Positions 1 through 12,820 of a stretch of DNA of 64,000 bases are shown here, one piece after another. The stretch comes from Cercis canadensis (lineage: Eukaryota > Streptophyta > Magnoliopsida > Fabales > Fabaceae). The stretch is from positions 778,310 through 842,309 of the forward strand of contig QAOA01007897.1 of the NCBI GenBank assembly GCA_003255065.1. The letters are read 5' to 3'. The position numbers and the translations under genes were made by a program. Under the pieces are notes generated by a model. That model did no database searches. It had not been told where the DNA came from and saw nothing but the letters and a program-made list of their open reading frames with translations. Every line of letters begins with the position of its first letter. The stretch's first letter is position 1.

Positions 1-3000
1 TAACCATTCTCAAAGCTTGAGAGACGAGAGTCTGATAGAACAGTGAAGAGCTGTGTGTCTACAAATAGCTGCAAAGCCAAGGATGCATAATAAACAAAAA
101 CTGAAAATGAGGATTTACAAGAATGATTATTGAAGGGCTTATCACTCTCACTTGAACCTATTTTGCATTCAGAAATACCAAACAAGCTATCCTAATAGAA
201 ATTTGAAGTGCAAATACACTAATAAAAGCAGGGGCCAGGCTACCCAACAGGCCATGATTTTCTATTTAGAATTTCTTTGACTTTCTGATAATCCTACATC
301 TTTAAGAGAAATGTCAACTATTTGTGAAATGATTTAAATACTTATGTAGAATGAAAATTTCCTACGACTTGTCTTCAAAAGAATAAAAAGCTGTACCTTG
401 ACGAATGGCTGGTCCCTAGTAGGAAAGGAATCAATGAAGCTATCTTTAAGGAGCAAACAGACCTGAAAAAGTATTTCAGAGGAGGCAGGAAAATGTCGTA
501 AAACTAACAGTTCTTCATCATTTGAGAATTTCCCAGAATGTAGAAAACAATGACTAACCCTGTCAGTATCTGATTGTACACTAGTTATCGTATGGGATCT
601 CAGATCTGAACAAAGTGACTCCAAGTAGCTCCTCATGACATGCAAAAACTGGGTTGCAGCTTCACCCTGTAAACAAGTACCAATTACTTGCCCTTTATAT
701 AAGAAGCACAAGAAGCTAGAAGCTTGTAAACAGCTAGTTTATGAAACATATAGCATACAAAAAATAACATGTATTACTTTCTGGATTGAATGGCTTGGTT
801 ATTGACATTAACACATCTGCTTGGTTTAACTCATAATCTCACCTTAAATTTTTAGCAATATGGTTTTAATAGTAAAAGTAATAATGAGTAAATAGTTCTC
901 TTGGTAAGACATAAGAAAAATATGTATTTTGTAACCTGCTTACGCATACAATGCACTCCTTCTCTGAGCTTGAAAGTGTACATGAAATTTGAAAACCATG
1001 TGGGAGGTTCTAGCAAACAATTAACTAGTCTTGAAAGATAAATGCATCATCACACTTGAATGAAGATAACATTTAACTATAAACAGCAAGCATGAAAGCA
1101 GAATGAGTAGGTCTTTAAGTATAAGATCTGTAAAAACCTGCATTTCGGTGCACCTATATACAGGGTGCTTTTTAGCTATTGAATGTTCACGTTGAAGTCT
1201 AGCATGAAATGGACCTAACTGAGAGACAAGCTCTCTGTGTTGTGGAAGTCTTGGCAAGGGACAAATTCTCACCTACATAAATAAAAATGGCAAGTTAGAC
1301 TCTATGAACTTTCTTAAAAGTTCAAGCTCTAAGAAATGTACACAGAGAAGATCTCAAAACATGTCATTTGAAATTTGATTCACCAAAAAATCTGCAATCA
1401 AACAAATTAATCAGGGTAAATTTGATTTCAGACAACCTTCTTTGTCCCACTTCATCCCTCGCCAGTATTTTTATTTTTCTAATGTCTCACAAAAGAAAAA
1501 TAAATGGAGGAGAAATATGAGAAAAATGCTGCATGGTATACAACATGCTGTATTCTGGTTAGTGAACATGTTCAACAATGTCATCAGAAAAAGACATACA
1601 AGAGTTTTCAAACTGTAAAACCTAAAGATCTTGAATACAAAGTACATGTAATTATCTTAAAAAAAAATCATTGACCCTAACAAACCTGATCCTTCAGTAC
1701 ATTAACGTGAACAAGATTTGTAGTTTTCAACTTCAAATCAGCAGGTTTATTTTCTATGCCAACCTGCAAAATCATTTAAAAAAAATGAAGTAAACAATGA
1801 GACCATTATTTACCAAATAACTCAATTAATCGGTATACTGAAGCATTTGAAAGTCGCAGACGTCTCCTGATCTGCTCCTATATTTAACTTCCTACATGAC
1901 ATAGATTTTCAGTTCAAAGTCATAACCCATTTTCATAGATTTGTTCAAGTAGTTATGCTTCTGAATCTTTATTTTGCCAACATTTAAAATTAAGCCGTTA
2001 GGTACTTGATGTAGGACACTTGCCCCACTGGACTATGATTTCCAAGACAATCTTGAACAGGAGAAACTGGAAATTGTTTTTATATATTCAACAGATACAT
2101 TGACATGAACCAGTCAAAGTTAACAAACTTACATAATAAATTCATATTTTTATCTATATACAAAAAACACTGCGATATGTATCTGAGATGTAAATACCAA
2201 AGCCAATTCAAAAATCTTGAGGAAGAAGAACATCCGGAATGAAACAATCATAAATACCAAAGCAATATATTTTATAAACCAAAATAAAATGAACTCACAA
2301 TATATGGAACTGGTGCGTCAAGAAAATCAAGCATACTTCCAGGTAAAACCTGAAAAGCAAGGATAACATAGCGTCACACATGTGATAATGCCACCTGGAA
2401 AATCAGAAACAAGGGATTGTTGAATGCTAATGAACTCACAGGAAGCAATAAACTCTGCCATTGAAACGGACGAATCATGGCAAGAAGAGATAACACTGCA
2501 GCAGATAGAACACCCTGCATTGTTACAAAATAAGTCAAAGCAAAAGGCAAAGTTTATATAAGCTCTCTGGTAATCTGAATTGGTCGACATCCGTAAATAA
2601 CTATTTAGCACAAAATATAATTAAGCAAACCAATGGTCATCAGTTGATATATGATTGTTTCAATGGCTTACCAGATTTGGACACACCAATACCATTTGTT
2701 TCTCCAACAGCACTCCTGCAACTAGTGCCAACACCTGCCAGTAGTATTATATGTTAGAAATTTAAACCAATCAAGATATGTGCAGCAGAAAATGCCGNGG
2801 GGGGGGGGGGGCGGGGCTAAGAGAGGATATGTGCAGCAGATACAGTAAACGGCATGAGTAAAAATCTTCAACATATAGACATTTGAAATCCCACTTTGCA
2901 AAGAAAACCCAATCTATGGACCTGAACCAAATAGACATTTGCAATGCATGGCATAAACAGGGGATTCAGAGCAATCAAGCTATAAACCTGATAGACAGAA

Positions 3001-6000
3001 CAGGGCAGTGTTTACCCTCAGAAATTATAGGATAGAAACTAATGATGAGAAGGTAAAAGCTATAATTCAATAAAAGAATGCTATCCAGTATAAGAAGAAC
3101 AAAAAAAGACTGCAAAGAAACATCAAGAGGAAAAGCAAATATAAGAGAGAGAAATAGAACTTCATGGCTTGTTTACTCAATCTTCAAATAGTTTTCTGCT
3201 CTCAAAATTAGTAAAAATAGAAAAGAGTACGAAAAAACTAGTCTTAAAAGATTTTTTGTTGAGTAGGAAACCGTTTCTGGGAACAGTTTCAGCAAAGAAA
3301 TCCTGACAGACATTAACATTGTTCAAATCCACCTTGAATTTGTGCTTACACTTTCAAGGGAAAGGACTCGGCAAATAGTTGCAGTCGTCCATACTGATAA
3401 TGCATAAGCTTCCTCAGCACCAGCCAACTTCGCATTAACCTTTTATCAAGTACAGTTATAATGAGTGAGCCTAATTATGGAGAAGCATTGCTTTAACAAC
3501 CAACTGAAGAATTACCTGAGCAGGCTCAAAATAATTCAAATAATTTTCAGGAAAGCCAAAATCAGCAACTGAAGGTCGTCTATACTCAATAGCCTGTAGA
3601 TGTTCAAGAGGTTGGAAAATGAATTTACTTCCAAGGGGTGGAAGAGGTAGAGCATGATATCCGCACACTATTTGTAGCATATCGTTCTTATTATCCTATC
3701 ACAAACATTTACAACAGAAAAAAAAAAAAAAAGGAGAACATATTAAATGCCAATCGAGCATCACATCAATTAAATCAATGCAAAACAAATAGGCAACCAA
3801 TTTATACTAACCCTAGCCCATTCCATTAACATCTCATCCCTATAATCTCTTTCATTATTTGCAAAAAGATCATCTTCATCTTCTGATACCATGCTTCTAA
3901 CTGGACTGCCAACAATAACAATATGTCACTGAAATTGAACTGGAGGCCAATGCGCATAAGATGGTAATTCAGATCAATTGTAATCAAATACCTCTCATGG
4001 TAAGAGCTAACAGAAAAACCATAATAAAACTGATAAAAGTATGCAGTATTTCTAGTGCACAAGACAAAATATCATAGAAAACATATCTCAATACAAATAC
4101 ATCAAAGAAAAAATGAGTATAGTCTCTTGTCAAAAGTAGAAAGTGTAACCTAGTGTTATTATAATTATAAATCCACCACCTGAAAAGTGACTCAGAACTC
4201 CCCAGACGCTCCAACACACGACTCCGAGAAGAATAGGGTGTTCCAACCTCAGGAGAAGTATGACCATTTTCATAGTTTCCATCCATTCTTTCCAAAGCAT
4301 CTGGATGAGTTTCCGGTTCCTCACAAGCAATTTCATCATGGTCTTGCAGATTCTTCCTGCCATCCTTATCTACATCCGTAACTTGGCTAAGATCAGAAGC
4401 ATCATTGGCAGTCACACTTTCAGGGGATGGAGGATCCGATATTTTTGGTGAGAAGTGTGGGATTTCTTCATCAGATATAATTCCTGCGGCAGCAGCAGTC
4501 ATGGCTGCTGCACCATCAACAGGTATTGCAGAAGCCATCCAATCACTACAAGACTCCCTATCAAGCGAGTCAACATTTGCACTTATTTGATCATCATTTG
4601 CTTTGGGTGTTGATGGAATGAAACCTGTGGCTGCGATATTCATCTCATTTACAAACTGAGTTATCCGATTCAGACGCTCCTGTGCAATGAGACTGCATCC
4701 AAGTAAGACATGGTGAATTCTATGGATCTAGGAAACAACATGGGACCTAATGCTTTAATAGTATGATTTCAACCTGAAATGTGAGTCAGTTTATGGTGAT
4801 AAGCTAGAAATAATATGCTAACCTGTTTAACATCTCAAAGTGTAACTCAAAGAAAGGAACTCTAGTCAGAAGACAGTAACAACGAGGAGCAGAAACCAGA
4901 AAACGGCTGCACGTCCCAGAGGAAAGAGAAAGAGGAGATGATATGCCTAAGATACCAGGGGGGCGCTGAACAATTTCGGGCACATGTAAGCAAACTCCAT
5001 AAAGTGTTGCGTCATCTGCTGCCTGATCAAGGCATAGAGGCACAAAATTTCTTTGAGCAACTGTGTACTTTGTTTCTTAAACAAAATATTGCACTATATA
5101 AGAAATAAATGAAAAATAACAGAACAATATTGATCACAGCACGCTTGACACAGTTGGGCAATTCCAAACACACCAAATAGCATATATATGTGAATATACA
5201 TATTACTGTAAAAGATTGTAACAAAAAGTCAATAACTAGTCTTGAGAATCAAAAAATATATCATTAATGCTCCTTAATAGCTTAGGCTTTTAGATTATGT
5301 GATTCCTTAACATGGTATTAGAATTTCTTTAACCAAACAGTCTAATTCCAAATTTTGGATGCTCCCATTCTCATAATTATACTGTAGCACAAGGTGTGCA
5401 ACAAACTCTATGCTCCATCCCTGCTTCTAAGCACATGGGATTGTGCACAAGGGCCCATGTTAGAAATTAAAGACTTATTCTTGGTTCACACTTACTGCTT
5501 ATGATGTTACATAAAATTTTCTGACAACTAAAATGTTCTGAACTTTTAAGAAAATTTGTAGGCACATATTTCTTAAGTTTTATCTCATGAAAAAGCACCG
5601 AGTTACTAACAATGTATATCTTAAAGCAAGTGTTACCACCCACTCTCCCCAAAAACAAAAGCGTAAAAGAAGAACTTCAAAACAATATTATGTGGTGATC
5701 ATGTCAATATAGATAAAATAGACACTGAATCTTGAATAAGATAGGATCACCTTGCATGTGTCAAATTTTTCCAGAAGATTAAGAGAATAAAATAAGAGTA
5801 TTAAGCCTTAAGCGAATAAAATAAGAGTATTAAGCCATCACACTGAAATTATAGATGGCATCAAAAGACAAATTACCTTGAGTGAAAAAATAAATGCAGA
5901 ATCATCTCTGCCTAGATGCCCCTGTAGAGAATAATAAAAAAGAAAAACATTATCTCTTTGGTCAAAGGTAATGAGAGCTTAATAGAAGTATTACTATATG

Positions 6001-9000
6001 TTTATGTATCATAACTAATAACTTAAATTTGCAAAAATGAGACAGCATTTGATTTAGATATGTTTGAGTAAGTCAATGCTAGATGAGAGAACCCTTTCAG
6101 CAACAAAAGAGAGATATGAAGAACAGTGACAAGATAGGCATGCCTCACTACCTGCTTCAAGTACAAAGACAAGCTTATATTATATAAACGCACCATCTAA
6201 AACACTAAGTTTCACAAATCAAAGATAGTTCTTTGCATTAAGCTTGTCAAATAGCAGGAATATCTGCATTCACAGAGAAAAAGCATAAGATTGATGTGGC
6301 ATACCTGCCCATAGACAAGTTCATTTAGTTCACTAAGAGAGGGAGTCCTCTCCAACAACCGTGCCTGTAAATCAACATTCAATAAATGAAATAGTTTGTC
6401 ACAGAGAAATAAACATTAGCACCAATAGAAGGAGAAGCACATGACTTGTGAGCAAAAACAATATCATTAGGCAACATAAAACATGCAAGAACAAAGATCC
6501 CAAATACTAGATTAATGCAGCTTAGTAGCAATAACATCATTCTTCAAGCCAAAAAAGCATATTGGGTGGCTAATTCTACTTGTAGCATGGTTGACTAATA
6601 AGAAAAGCATCAAGGACCTAATTCCATGTTCCATCTTATAAATTATATTTATAAATTATGCCATACAAGTTTAGCAAACAATTTATAGAGTAGCATTTAG
6701 AGCCAAAAAAACATTTAAGAGATTTGATAGAAATAGCATCAAGCAGACCTTAACACCAGAAGGAAAGCAAAAGGACGCTAAATCCTTCATACGCATTGTT
6801 AGCCTCTTGCCAGGAGGATATTTGAAAAGAATCTGCATGTATACAAATGGGTATCAACCACAGATCCTATTGACCAATAGACATAGATAAATCATAACCA
6901 TAAATAGGGAGGAAGTGGTTAAAGTCTATAACACAGAGAAATATTGCAATTGAACTGTTTGTTAGCAGAAAGCGCACGTATGGCAGCAGGATATTGTAAC
7001 TTGTAAGGTCAAATCATTTCCAGTCACTATCAAAGTGGACATGTAAAATTCACCCATACCTTTAATAAAAGATGAGACAGGAATATCTAAAATTTATAAA
7101 AGAGAATCAGACAGTAGGTATGTACATAAAAAATATACAAAATGCATATTGGATATTATTTTATATTTTGATTGAAGCATATTTGATATTGTCGATGGCA
7201 GTTATACAGATAAAAAAGTTTTGATATCTAATAAACCTGAGGTTCCAACATAGGTACTGGAGGACCTTGTTGCTGGAGCGTTTTGAAGTCTAGGAATTCA
7301 GATTTTTCCATCTCTTTTTCCCACTTCTTCCTCTTTGCAAATGACTCCTCCACAGGTTCCAAATTAGTATCTGGATGTAGCCCCACAATCACTATATGTT
7401 CAAAGAGCGAGGTTGGCTCCTTATCATTTGCACGATCCTACAGTAATACTCACGGTGACTTAACTTGAACAGAAAGATAAAGTTATGTTTCTGGCAAACG
7501 AAGCAGCTTCCACATAAAATTTAGCATTAATACTGTACCCATTATTCACACTACCAGCATGACATTCTAAAATATAAGATCAACTTAAGCAATCAAAATC
7601 CTCAACAGCTCTAAATTCTATTTGATAGGGTCAAACTTATATATAACAGATAACTGCTACCAATAATGGGTATACATTTGACTTTTCAATATACCATGCA
7701 GAAGAAATCTATTTTGGAAAACAAGCCAATGAACTCAAAGTATGTTGATAAAATTCCTAGACAGCAAAGATATGGTCTAAAGTAAGCAGTAAATTTTGTC
7801 GATAAAATAAACAACAGCCAACAGAAGAGCATGTAAAGAACTTTTTAAGAGGGGAAATCATAGTCCAGTCAAACATGTGAGATGATCAACATAAAGTATT
7901 AACCACCCTAAATATTTGGTCAAAGCATTAAAGGTGATAATGCATCACCACACTAGAAGTAACCATTATAACCTTCTAAGAAATTTAAGAAGAAGAAGAG
8001 GAAGAAAATGGACTGAACAAGACACAGCACATCCATCCTGAAACGTCTTTGTTTGTATGGATTGATCAAGCTTAATCTTATATTGACAAAAGAATTTATT
8101 CAAGACAAAATTGCCAGTAGTTAGTTTTGGTCCTTTAAGTAAAATGACAAATACACAGCAGGCCATCTTCTATTTCATTGCTTGCCGAGGGTTGTGCTTC
8201 TTTGTCTGAATAGGGTGATACCAAGAGCACTTGCAGCTTCTGAAATCTCCATGAGAATAAGGGTAGAAAGAACCAAGGTGGTTTTCAAATTAGTTCCTTA
8301 TCATTTGGATGCAGTGCAATTACTAGGAATATAACATAACATTTCAGGATAAAAAAATATTCTTTTGAAGAGTTAAAATATCATTATTTTCTATGCTACA
8401 TTTTGCCAATGTCTTGTCGAGGAGAAGACTTAATTTAGAGTCTCAGATAGGAATAAGATGAATTTTGATTGTATTCTTATTTAGAAAAAAAATACAGAAA
8501 GACTCATAAAGGGTGTTCCTTGAGAACTTATGTAGGATCGGTTGCACCTCTATGGTGCCTTTTAACAATAATCTTTTGTTTATAAATTGAAAACAAAGAT
8601 ATGCTAAAAGATAACCTCATACCAGTACTCATCTTAAATTCTAAAATCAACTACCACACCCGATCTTGCCACAGCCCAACCCAAGGAGAGCTTATAACAA
8701 AAAATTTAGGCCACTCTTCTCTCCCTTCTCCACTCTCCAATATTCTACCACCTCCAAAACATCTCTAACAGGAGTTCTACTTACTTATAAATTCTTGCAC
8801 TAATAGCAGTTTGAACAATTATTCAAAATTATATTAATCCCATTGAGTACACATCATAAGAGTTATTCACAGGAGAAGATACCCCAAATGTAAGGCACGC
8901 ATTGACTTCTTTTCTGCTTAACTTTTATCAATCAACTAATATCAGTGCAGAAGTTAGCAGTAAGACAAATGAACTATGCAATATTTTGATATTATTGCAT

Positions 9001-9537
9001 TAGACTTCCTGCCACAGATCTAGCATGTGCGATTTCTTACATCATAGTATTGTACAGCATCTAATATGAACTTTGCAAAAGAAATGTGATGATCAATCGT
9101 GCAGGTAACATGAACATAAATGGAACTAAAAGATTAGAACGAAGCAAAACAGAATTGAATACCATTGTTTTGGATTGAAGCTGATACCACTCACGTTTTT
9201 GGTTTGCCATGACCTCAGGGTTGAAACTCACTGGGAATCCCTCTTCACGTGATCTACCACCCCACCGCCAAGCCTTCTGCACATGAGTTTTTAACCTTTG
9301 AAAGCTATTACTACGTCGAAATCCTGCAGGCACAAGCTCACTTTGACTGCGTCTATGTCCAGGTGCCATTGGTGGGACACTTGAATCACCACCACCTCCT
9401 CCACCATCACCACCAGAGTACACACTCTGCAATGCTTCACCAGCAACTCTGATAGCCTCCTCGGAAATCTGCTGCAGCATGAAGTATGGCGAGGGGGGCC
9501 TATCATCATAAGGTTCAGCATCTTCTTTTGTGTCCAT
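1..9537 (-). CDS. DENN-domain protein (Rab GEF-like), 3' end beyond the window
   Basis: Coding exons on the minus strand: 9163-9537, 7237-7437, 6749-6832, 6305-6364, 5877-5921, 4823-5022, 4180-4692, 3812-3905, 3516-3695, 3350-3439, 2672-2734, 2440-2514, 2299-2349, 1686-1763, 1138-1272, 559-666, 397-462 and 1-68 (open at the edge). Phases close throughout, giving about 828 residues before the edge. Residues 1-125 hold a glycine run and Ser/Arg-rich basic stretches (RRSQSE, RRSNSF). The uDENN part follows (PPGKRLTMRMKDLASFCFPSG, DDSAFIFSLK), then an acidic, Ser-rich insert of about 170 residues, the cDENN part (AYALSVWTTATICRVLS, MLDFLDAPVPYI), and a dDENN part ending in LLLKDSFIDSFPTRDQPFVK. 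DENN proteins exchange nucleotide on Rab GTPases in vesicle traffic; the Rab target is unknown here. It resembles the Arabidopsis At2g20320/At5g35560 type (from memory), not SCD1. A 5'UTR intron probably begins at 10135. Confidence 0.9.
2770..2836. other. Assembly join with N and poly-G in a DENN intron
   Basis: A single N at 2798 is followed by a run of G, then a near repeat of the sequence before the N: gatatgtgcagcaga occurs on both sides. This looks like two unmerged contig ends with a low-quality G tail. It lies in an intron (2735-3349) and does not touch an exon. Confidence 0.7.
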
Positions 9538-10240
9538 ACTTTTACACTTAGCTCATGTTGTGAAGTTTCAGTTCACCAATTAATTGTCGCTTTCACTCCA
9601 TTGCATAACTTGATCCCAAAACCAGCACATCTTACGATCATTTCACTGAATTTGATGATTCTACCAGATACTGAATTGATTACGGTAACCCAGATGACAA
9701 TTTTCGCCAAATTTGTTATTTTGGCTCCCTTAGATTATTAATGATCCTCGTGTCTTACAGATAACCGAATCTCAAAAACATTTGATATGCCTTAACGATC
9801 AAGAAATTTTTAACTCTGCGCAGGTGGACTCCACTAATCTTTTCAAAAATTCGAACTTTTCCAATGCAAATAAAAGGGCCCCTGATTCTATAACAAAAAA
9901 GATGGCAATGGAATAGCGAAACTTTCATTAACGAACAACCAAATCAAGCAACAACACTCCCAAATATCTCCGAAATATAAATGGCATGATTACTTGTAAC
10001 GGAAACGAAATAATAATAAATGAAGAAAATTTAAAAGCCAAATTTTGGAATAGAGACCCAAAGAGAGAAGAAAAAAAAAAGATTTTATGAAAATATTGCA
10101 GGTGTTAGAGAAAAAAATTTATCAGATACTTGTACCTGTTTTCTGGTTTGTTTGGCTTGGTCCTTGAAAGACAGAGAGAGCGAGAGAAGGGAGAAAGAGA
10201 GAGTTGCCAAATATAGCAGTGGGGTTATATAAGGGAAGAG
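9538..10240 (-). promoter_or_regulatory. 5' leader and core promoter of the DENN gene
   Basis: Read on the minus strand, a TATATAA element lies near 10225-10232. It is followed by a CT-rich leader at about 10150-10200 (CT/AG microsatellite-like), as is usual in plant 5'UTRs. A good donor (CAG|GTACAAG) at 10136/10135 suggests a 5'UTR intron running to just upstream of the ATG at 9537. The acceptor could not be fixed. No other gene is seen here. Confidence 0.45.
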
Positions 10241-10596
10241 GAGGTTAGACATTAGAGAAGGAGGTGTTCATGGTGGCTGAACCTTGAATAAAGAAAGCAA
10301 AAACAACTCTAATAATTATTATCTGACCCCGTAGAATATCCCAATCTCACTATCTCCTTTCACACTCTGCCAAACTTGTCCGGCTGAGGATGGCCAAAAC
10401 AAACATTGATTATGCTTTGTTTGATTAGATAAATCTAAAAGAAAAAAATGAAGGGAAAATCATAAAATTTCTAAATAAGATGCACTAAAAGATAGAGATG
10501 AAAAGTGAAAAAATGGAAAAGCATTTACAACTGAATTAAGAGACATAGGATGCATATCTTATTTTTCTCTTTTTTTTTTCATCTAAAAGAAACTAA

Positions 10597-10627
<31 letters not shown>

Positions 10628-11879
10628 AGTTAGTATTTAACTTCTATATTTGAATTTTATTATATTCTGCTGATTAATAAGAAATCATGTTTTTCTTTTA
10701 TGTCTCATGGCAAATAATGTAATTACTAATTAGTTTGCGTTTCAATATAAATTGTAATTTNAGAGTATAATTTTGTTAGAAAAACATCTTTATACCATCT
10801 AAAATCAGACATCTTTGGACATTTCAAATTATTTAGGACTTCTGAAGATCTCTCTTGCATTTGCAAAGGATTCCCTATAAAATGTTTGGTTATTAAATAA
10901 AGTAATTTGGCTACATTATCTTGTATTTCTATTTCCTTGGTAATAGTATTAACTATTGATCTATTAGAATCTAATTTTAGTGCCTTTAATTTTTCTGAAA
11001 TTATTTTCAAAACATCATGTGTATCGTCTCCTAAACTAACATCTGGAGGTGTTATAAACTAAGGTTTAAATTTTAGAGTTAACACTTAAGAATTTTTTTT
11101 TTTAAATTCACCAAAATACACCAGACTGATATTAAGAGTACACCCTTAAAAATAAAAAATAATAATAAACTATGTAAATTAAAAGAACAAGGAATATGTG
11201 AAACTAAAATATATGAAGAAGTTATGACTTCACTACTTAAATAAGGTTTATAATTTTCAAATTATTTAATTCCAAACTATTAAAAAAACTTTTAAAAAGT
11301 ATTTGATTGGAGATACAATTATCAAGATCAACAGCAAGCAAAATATATTGCCTCTCCTTAAAAAAAAAAGTTATTGATTATTTATAAGACTAGTAAACTA
11401 ACATATAGTCCTATAATTGTACACTAGACTAATATAAAAGTGATATTAAGTAAGTTAAAATAATTGAATGATATATCTAATTTAACTTGATTTAGTATAA
11501 TTAATTTAGTGTCACCTTTTCATTGGTCAAGTATATCATGGTGAGAGTACAAAATAATTTATCTACAATTAGATAAAGCTAAAAGAGTTTTTAGCAAAAT
11601 GAAGAAAACTGTTAATTCTCATGAAATGAAAGTAATAAAATTTCACCATTTTTTGGGGAGGTAAATACTATTATCAAAAACTCTATAGATATCCCATCAA
11701 TATTAAAACTTTGAATATATAAAGTAATGAAATAATGAAGGTAATAACTTCCATCAACGAGAAAGTGTTTTGACTTGGAAGTTCAACGTGTCGCTTGCAT
11801 GAAAGGTACTTGTTTCTCAGAAACAAACAGATTAATGGGACCCGCTTAATAAATCCCGTCGTTACTCATAAATAAATAA
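10241..11879. other. AT-rich intergenic DNA with an AT microsatellite
   Basis: The stretch holds an (AT)n microsatellite at about 10600-10627, a single N at 10761 with no repeat around it, and the degraded ORF listed separately at 10726-11060. The rest is AT-rich with no gene that I can support. Confidence 0.6.
10726..11060 (-). pseudogene. Degraded retroelement or pararetrovirus-like ORF fragment
   Basis: On the minus strand an open frame of about 110 codons runs from near 11060 into the N at 10761. It is Lys/Leu/Ile-rich at first, then carries a conserved-looking block around LKCPKMSDFRWYKDVFLTKLY. By recollection this style of sequence occurs in the coat-protein region of plant pararetroviruses (Caulimoviridae) integrated in dicot genomes, but I cannot confirm it and a gag-like origin is possible. 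There is no start context, splice partner or neighbouring polymerase domain, and AT-rich noise surrounds it. It is best read as a dead fragment. Confidence 0.3.
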
Positions 11880-12820
11880 AAAACACACACATTATTTAAC
11901 ATATATATGATACAGCACTGCAGATTTTCAACCGTTGGATCATTTGAAGCAACGGTGAGTAAAGCAGATATGGACATGAACCTAAAAGCATGACGTCGTA
12001 CATAGGTTGGGAAGCCAAAGACACGAGGAAATTGCGGAACCATGATCCTCCCATTTTCATGTTGCGCGCGTCTGTTACAAGAACAAAAGCACAACATAGT
12101 ATTACTAGATATGTTAAATATTAATTATTTATGAGAGAATTATTCTTCCAGTTATTATTGTTTAAAAAAATATTAATAAGTTTTTTATACATTTAGTTTG
12201 ATTTATTCAGCTTTTTTAAAATTATTAATTTTACTCTCGAGTAATTAAATGTTGTAAGTGAGTATTATTTTTATTTATGTGATTATTATTAGTTTTTTAT
12301 TCTATCAAAATTATGTGAATATCACATGAACTGTATGTAATTATCTTTCACCTAGTATGTAATCATATTATGTCATAATTTATTTATTAACATAAGAGAA
12401 TAATTTTTTCTCAAACAATAATCATCACAAATGAGATGATAGTTTTCAAATAACAAGATTGATNGATAGTTTTCAATAACAAGATTGGTTTTAAGTAGAT
12501 GTAAATTCATCATAATATAAGTGAGTATTCTTTTGACTCTATATAGTTATCCTTTACGTAATATATAGTTAATGATCATAATACATAATTATCCTATGAA
12601 AATAGTCACAATAATAAAATGAATAGTTTAAATAGTATTGAATAAACTAAATTAGAATAAATATGTATAAAGAACTTATGTACCTTTTTTAATCACAATG
12701 ACTTAAACAAAATTTATCTCATTATTATTTTTTATTGAATATTATCCATATTAATTAAATAAAGAAAAAGTAATTTGTTGATTAGGTAATGAGAAAATAG
12801 AGAGTTGAACAAAGAAATCT
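11880..12820. repeat. Tandem duplication, copy 1 (about 940 bp)
   Basis: It begins aaacacacacattatttaac and ends ...gttgaacaaagaaatct. The same sequence returns directly downstream at 12821 with only a handful of substitutions. Copy 1 alone contains the N at 12464, flanked on both sides by the same ~25 bases (gatagttttcaataacaag type), so this copy crosses an assembly join. A minus-strand ORF of about 60-80 codons lies at 11846-12097; I do not recognise it, and its identity between copies reflects the duplication rather than selection. Confidence 0.85.
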
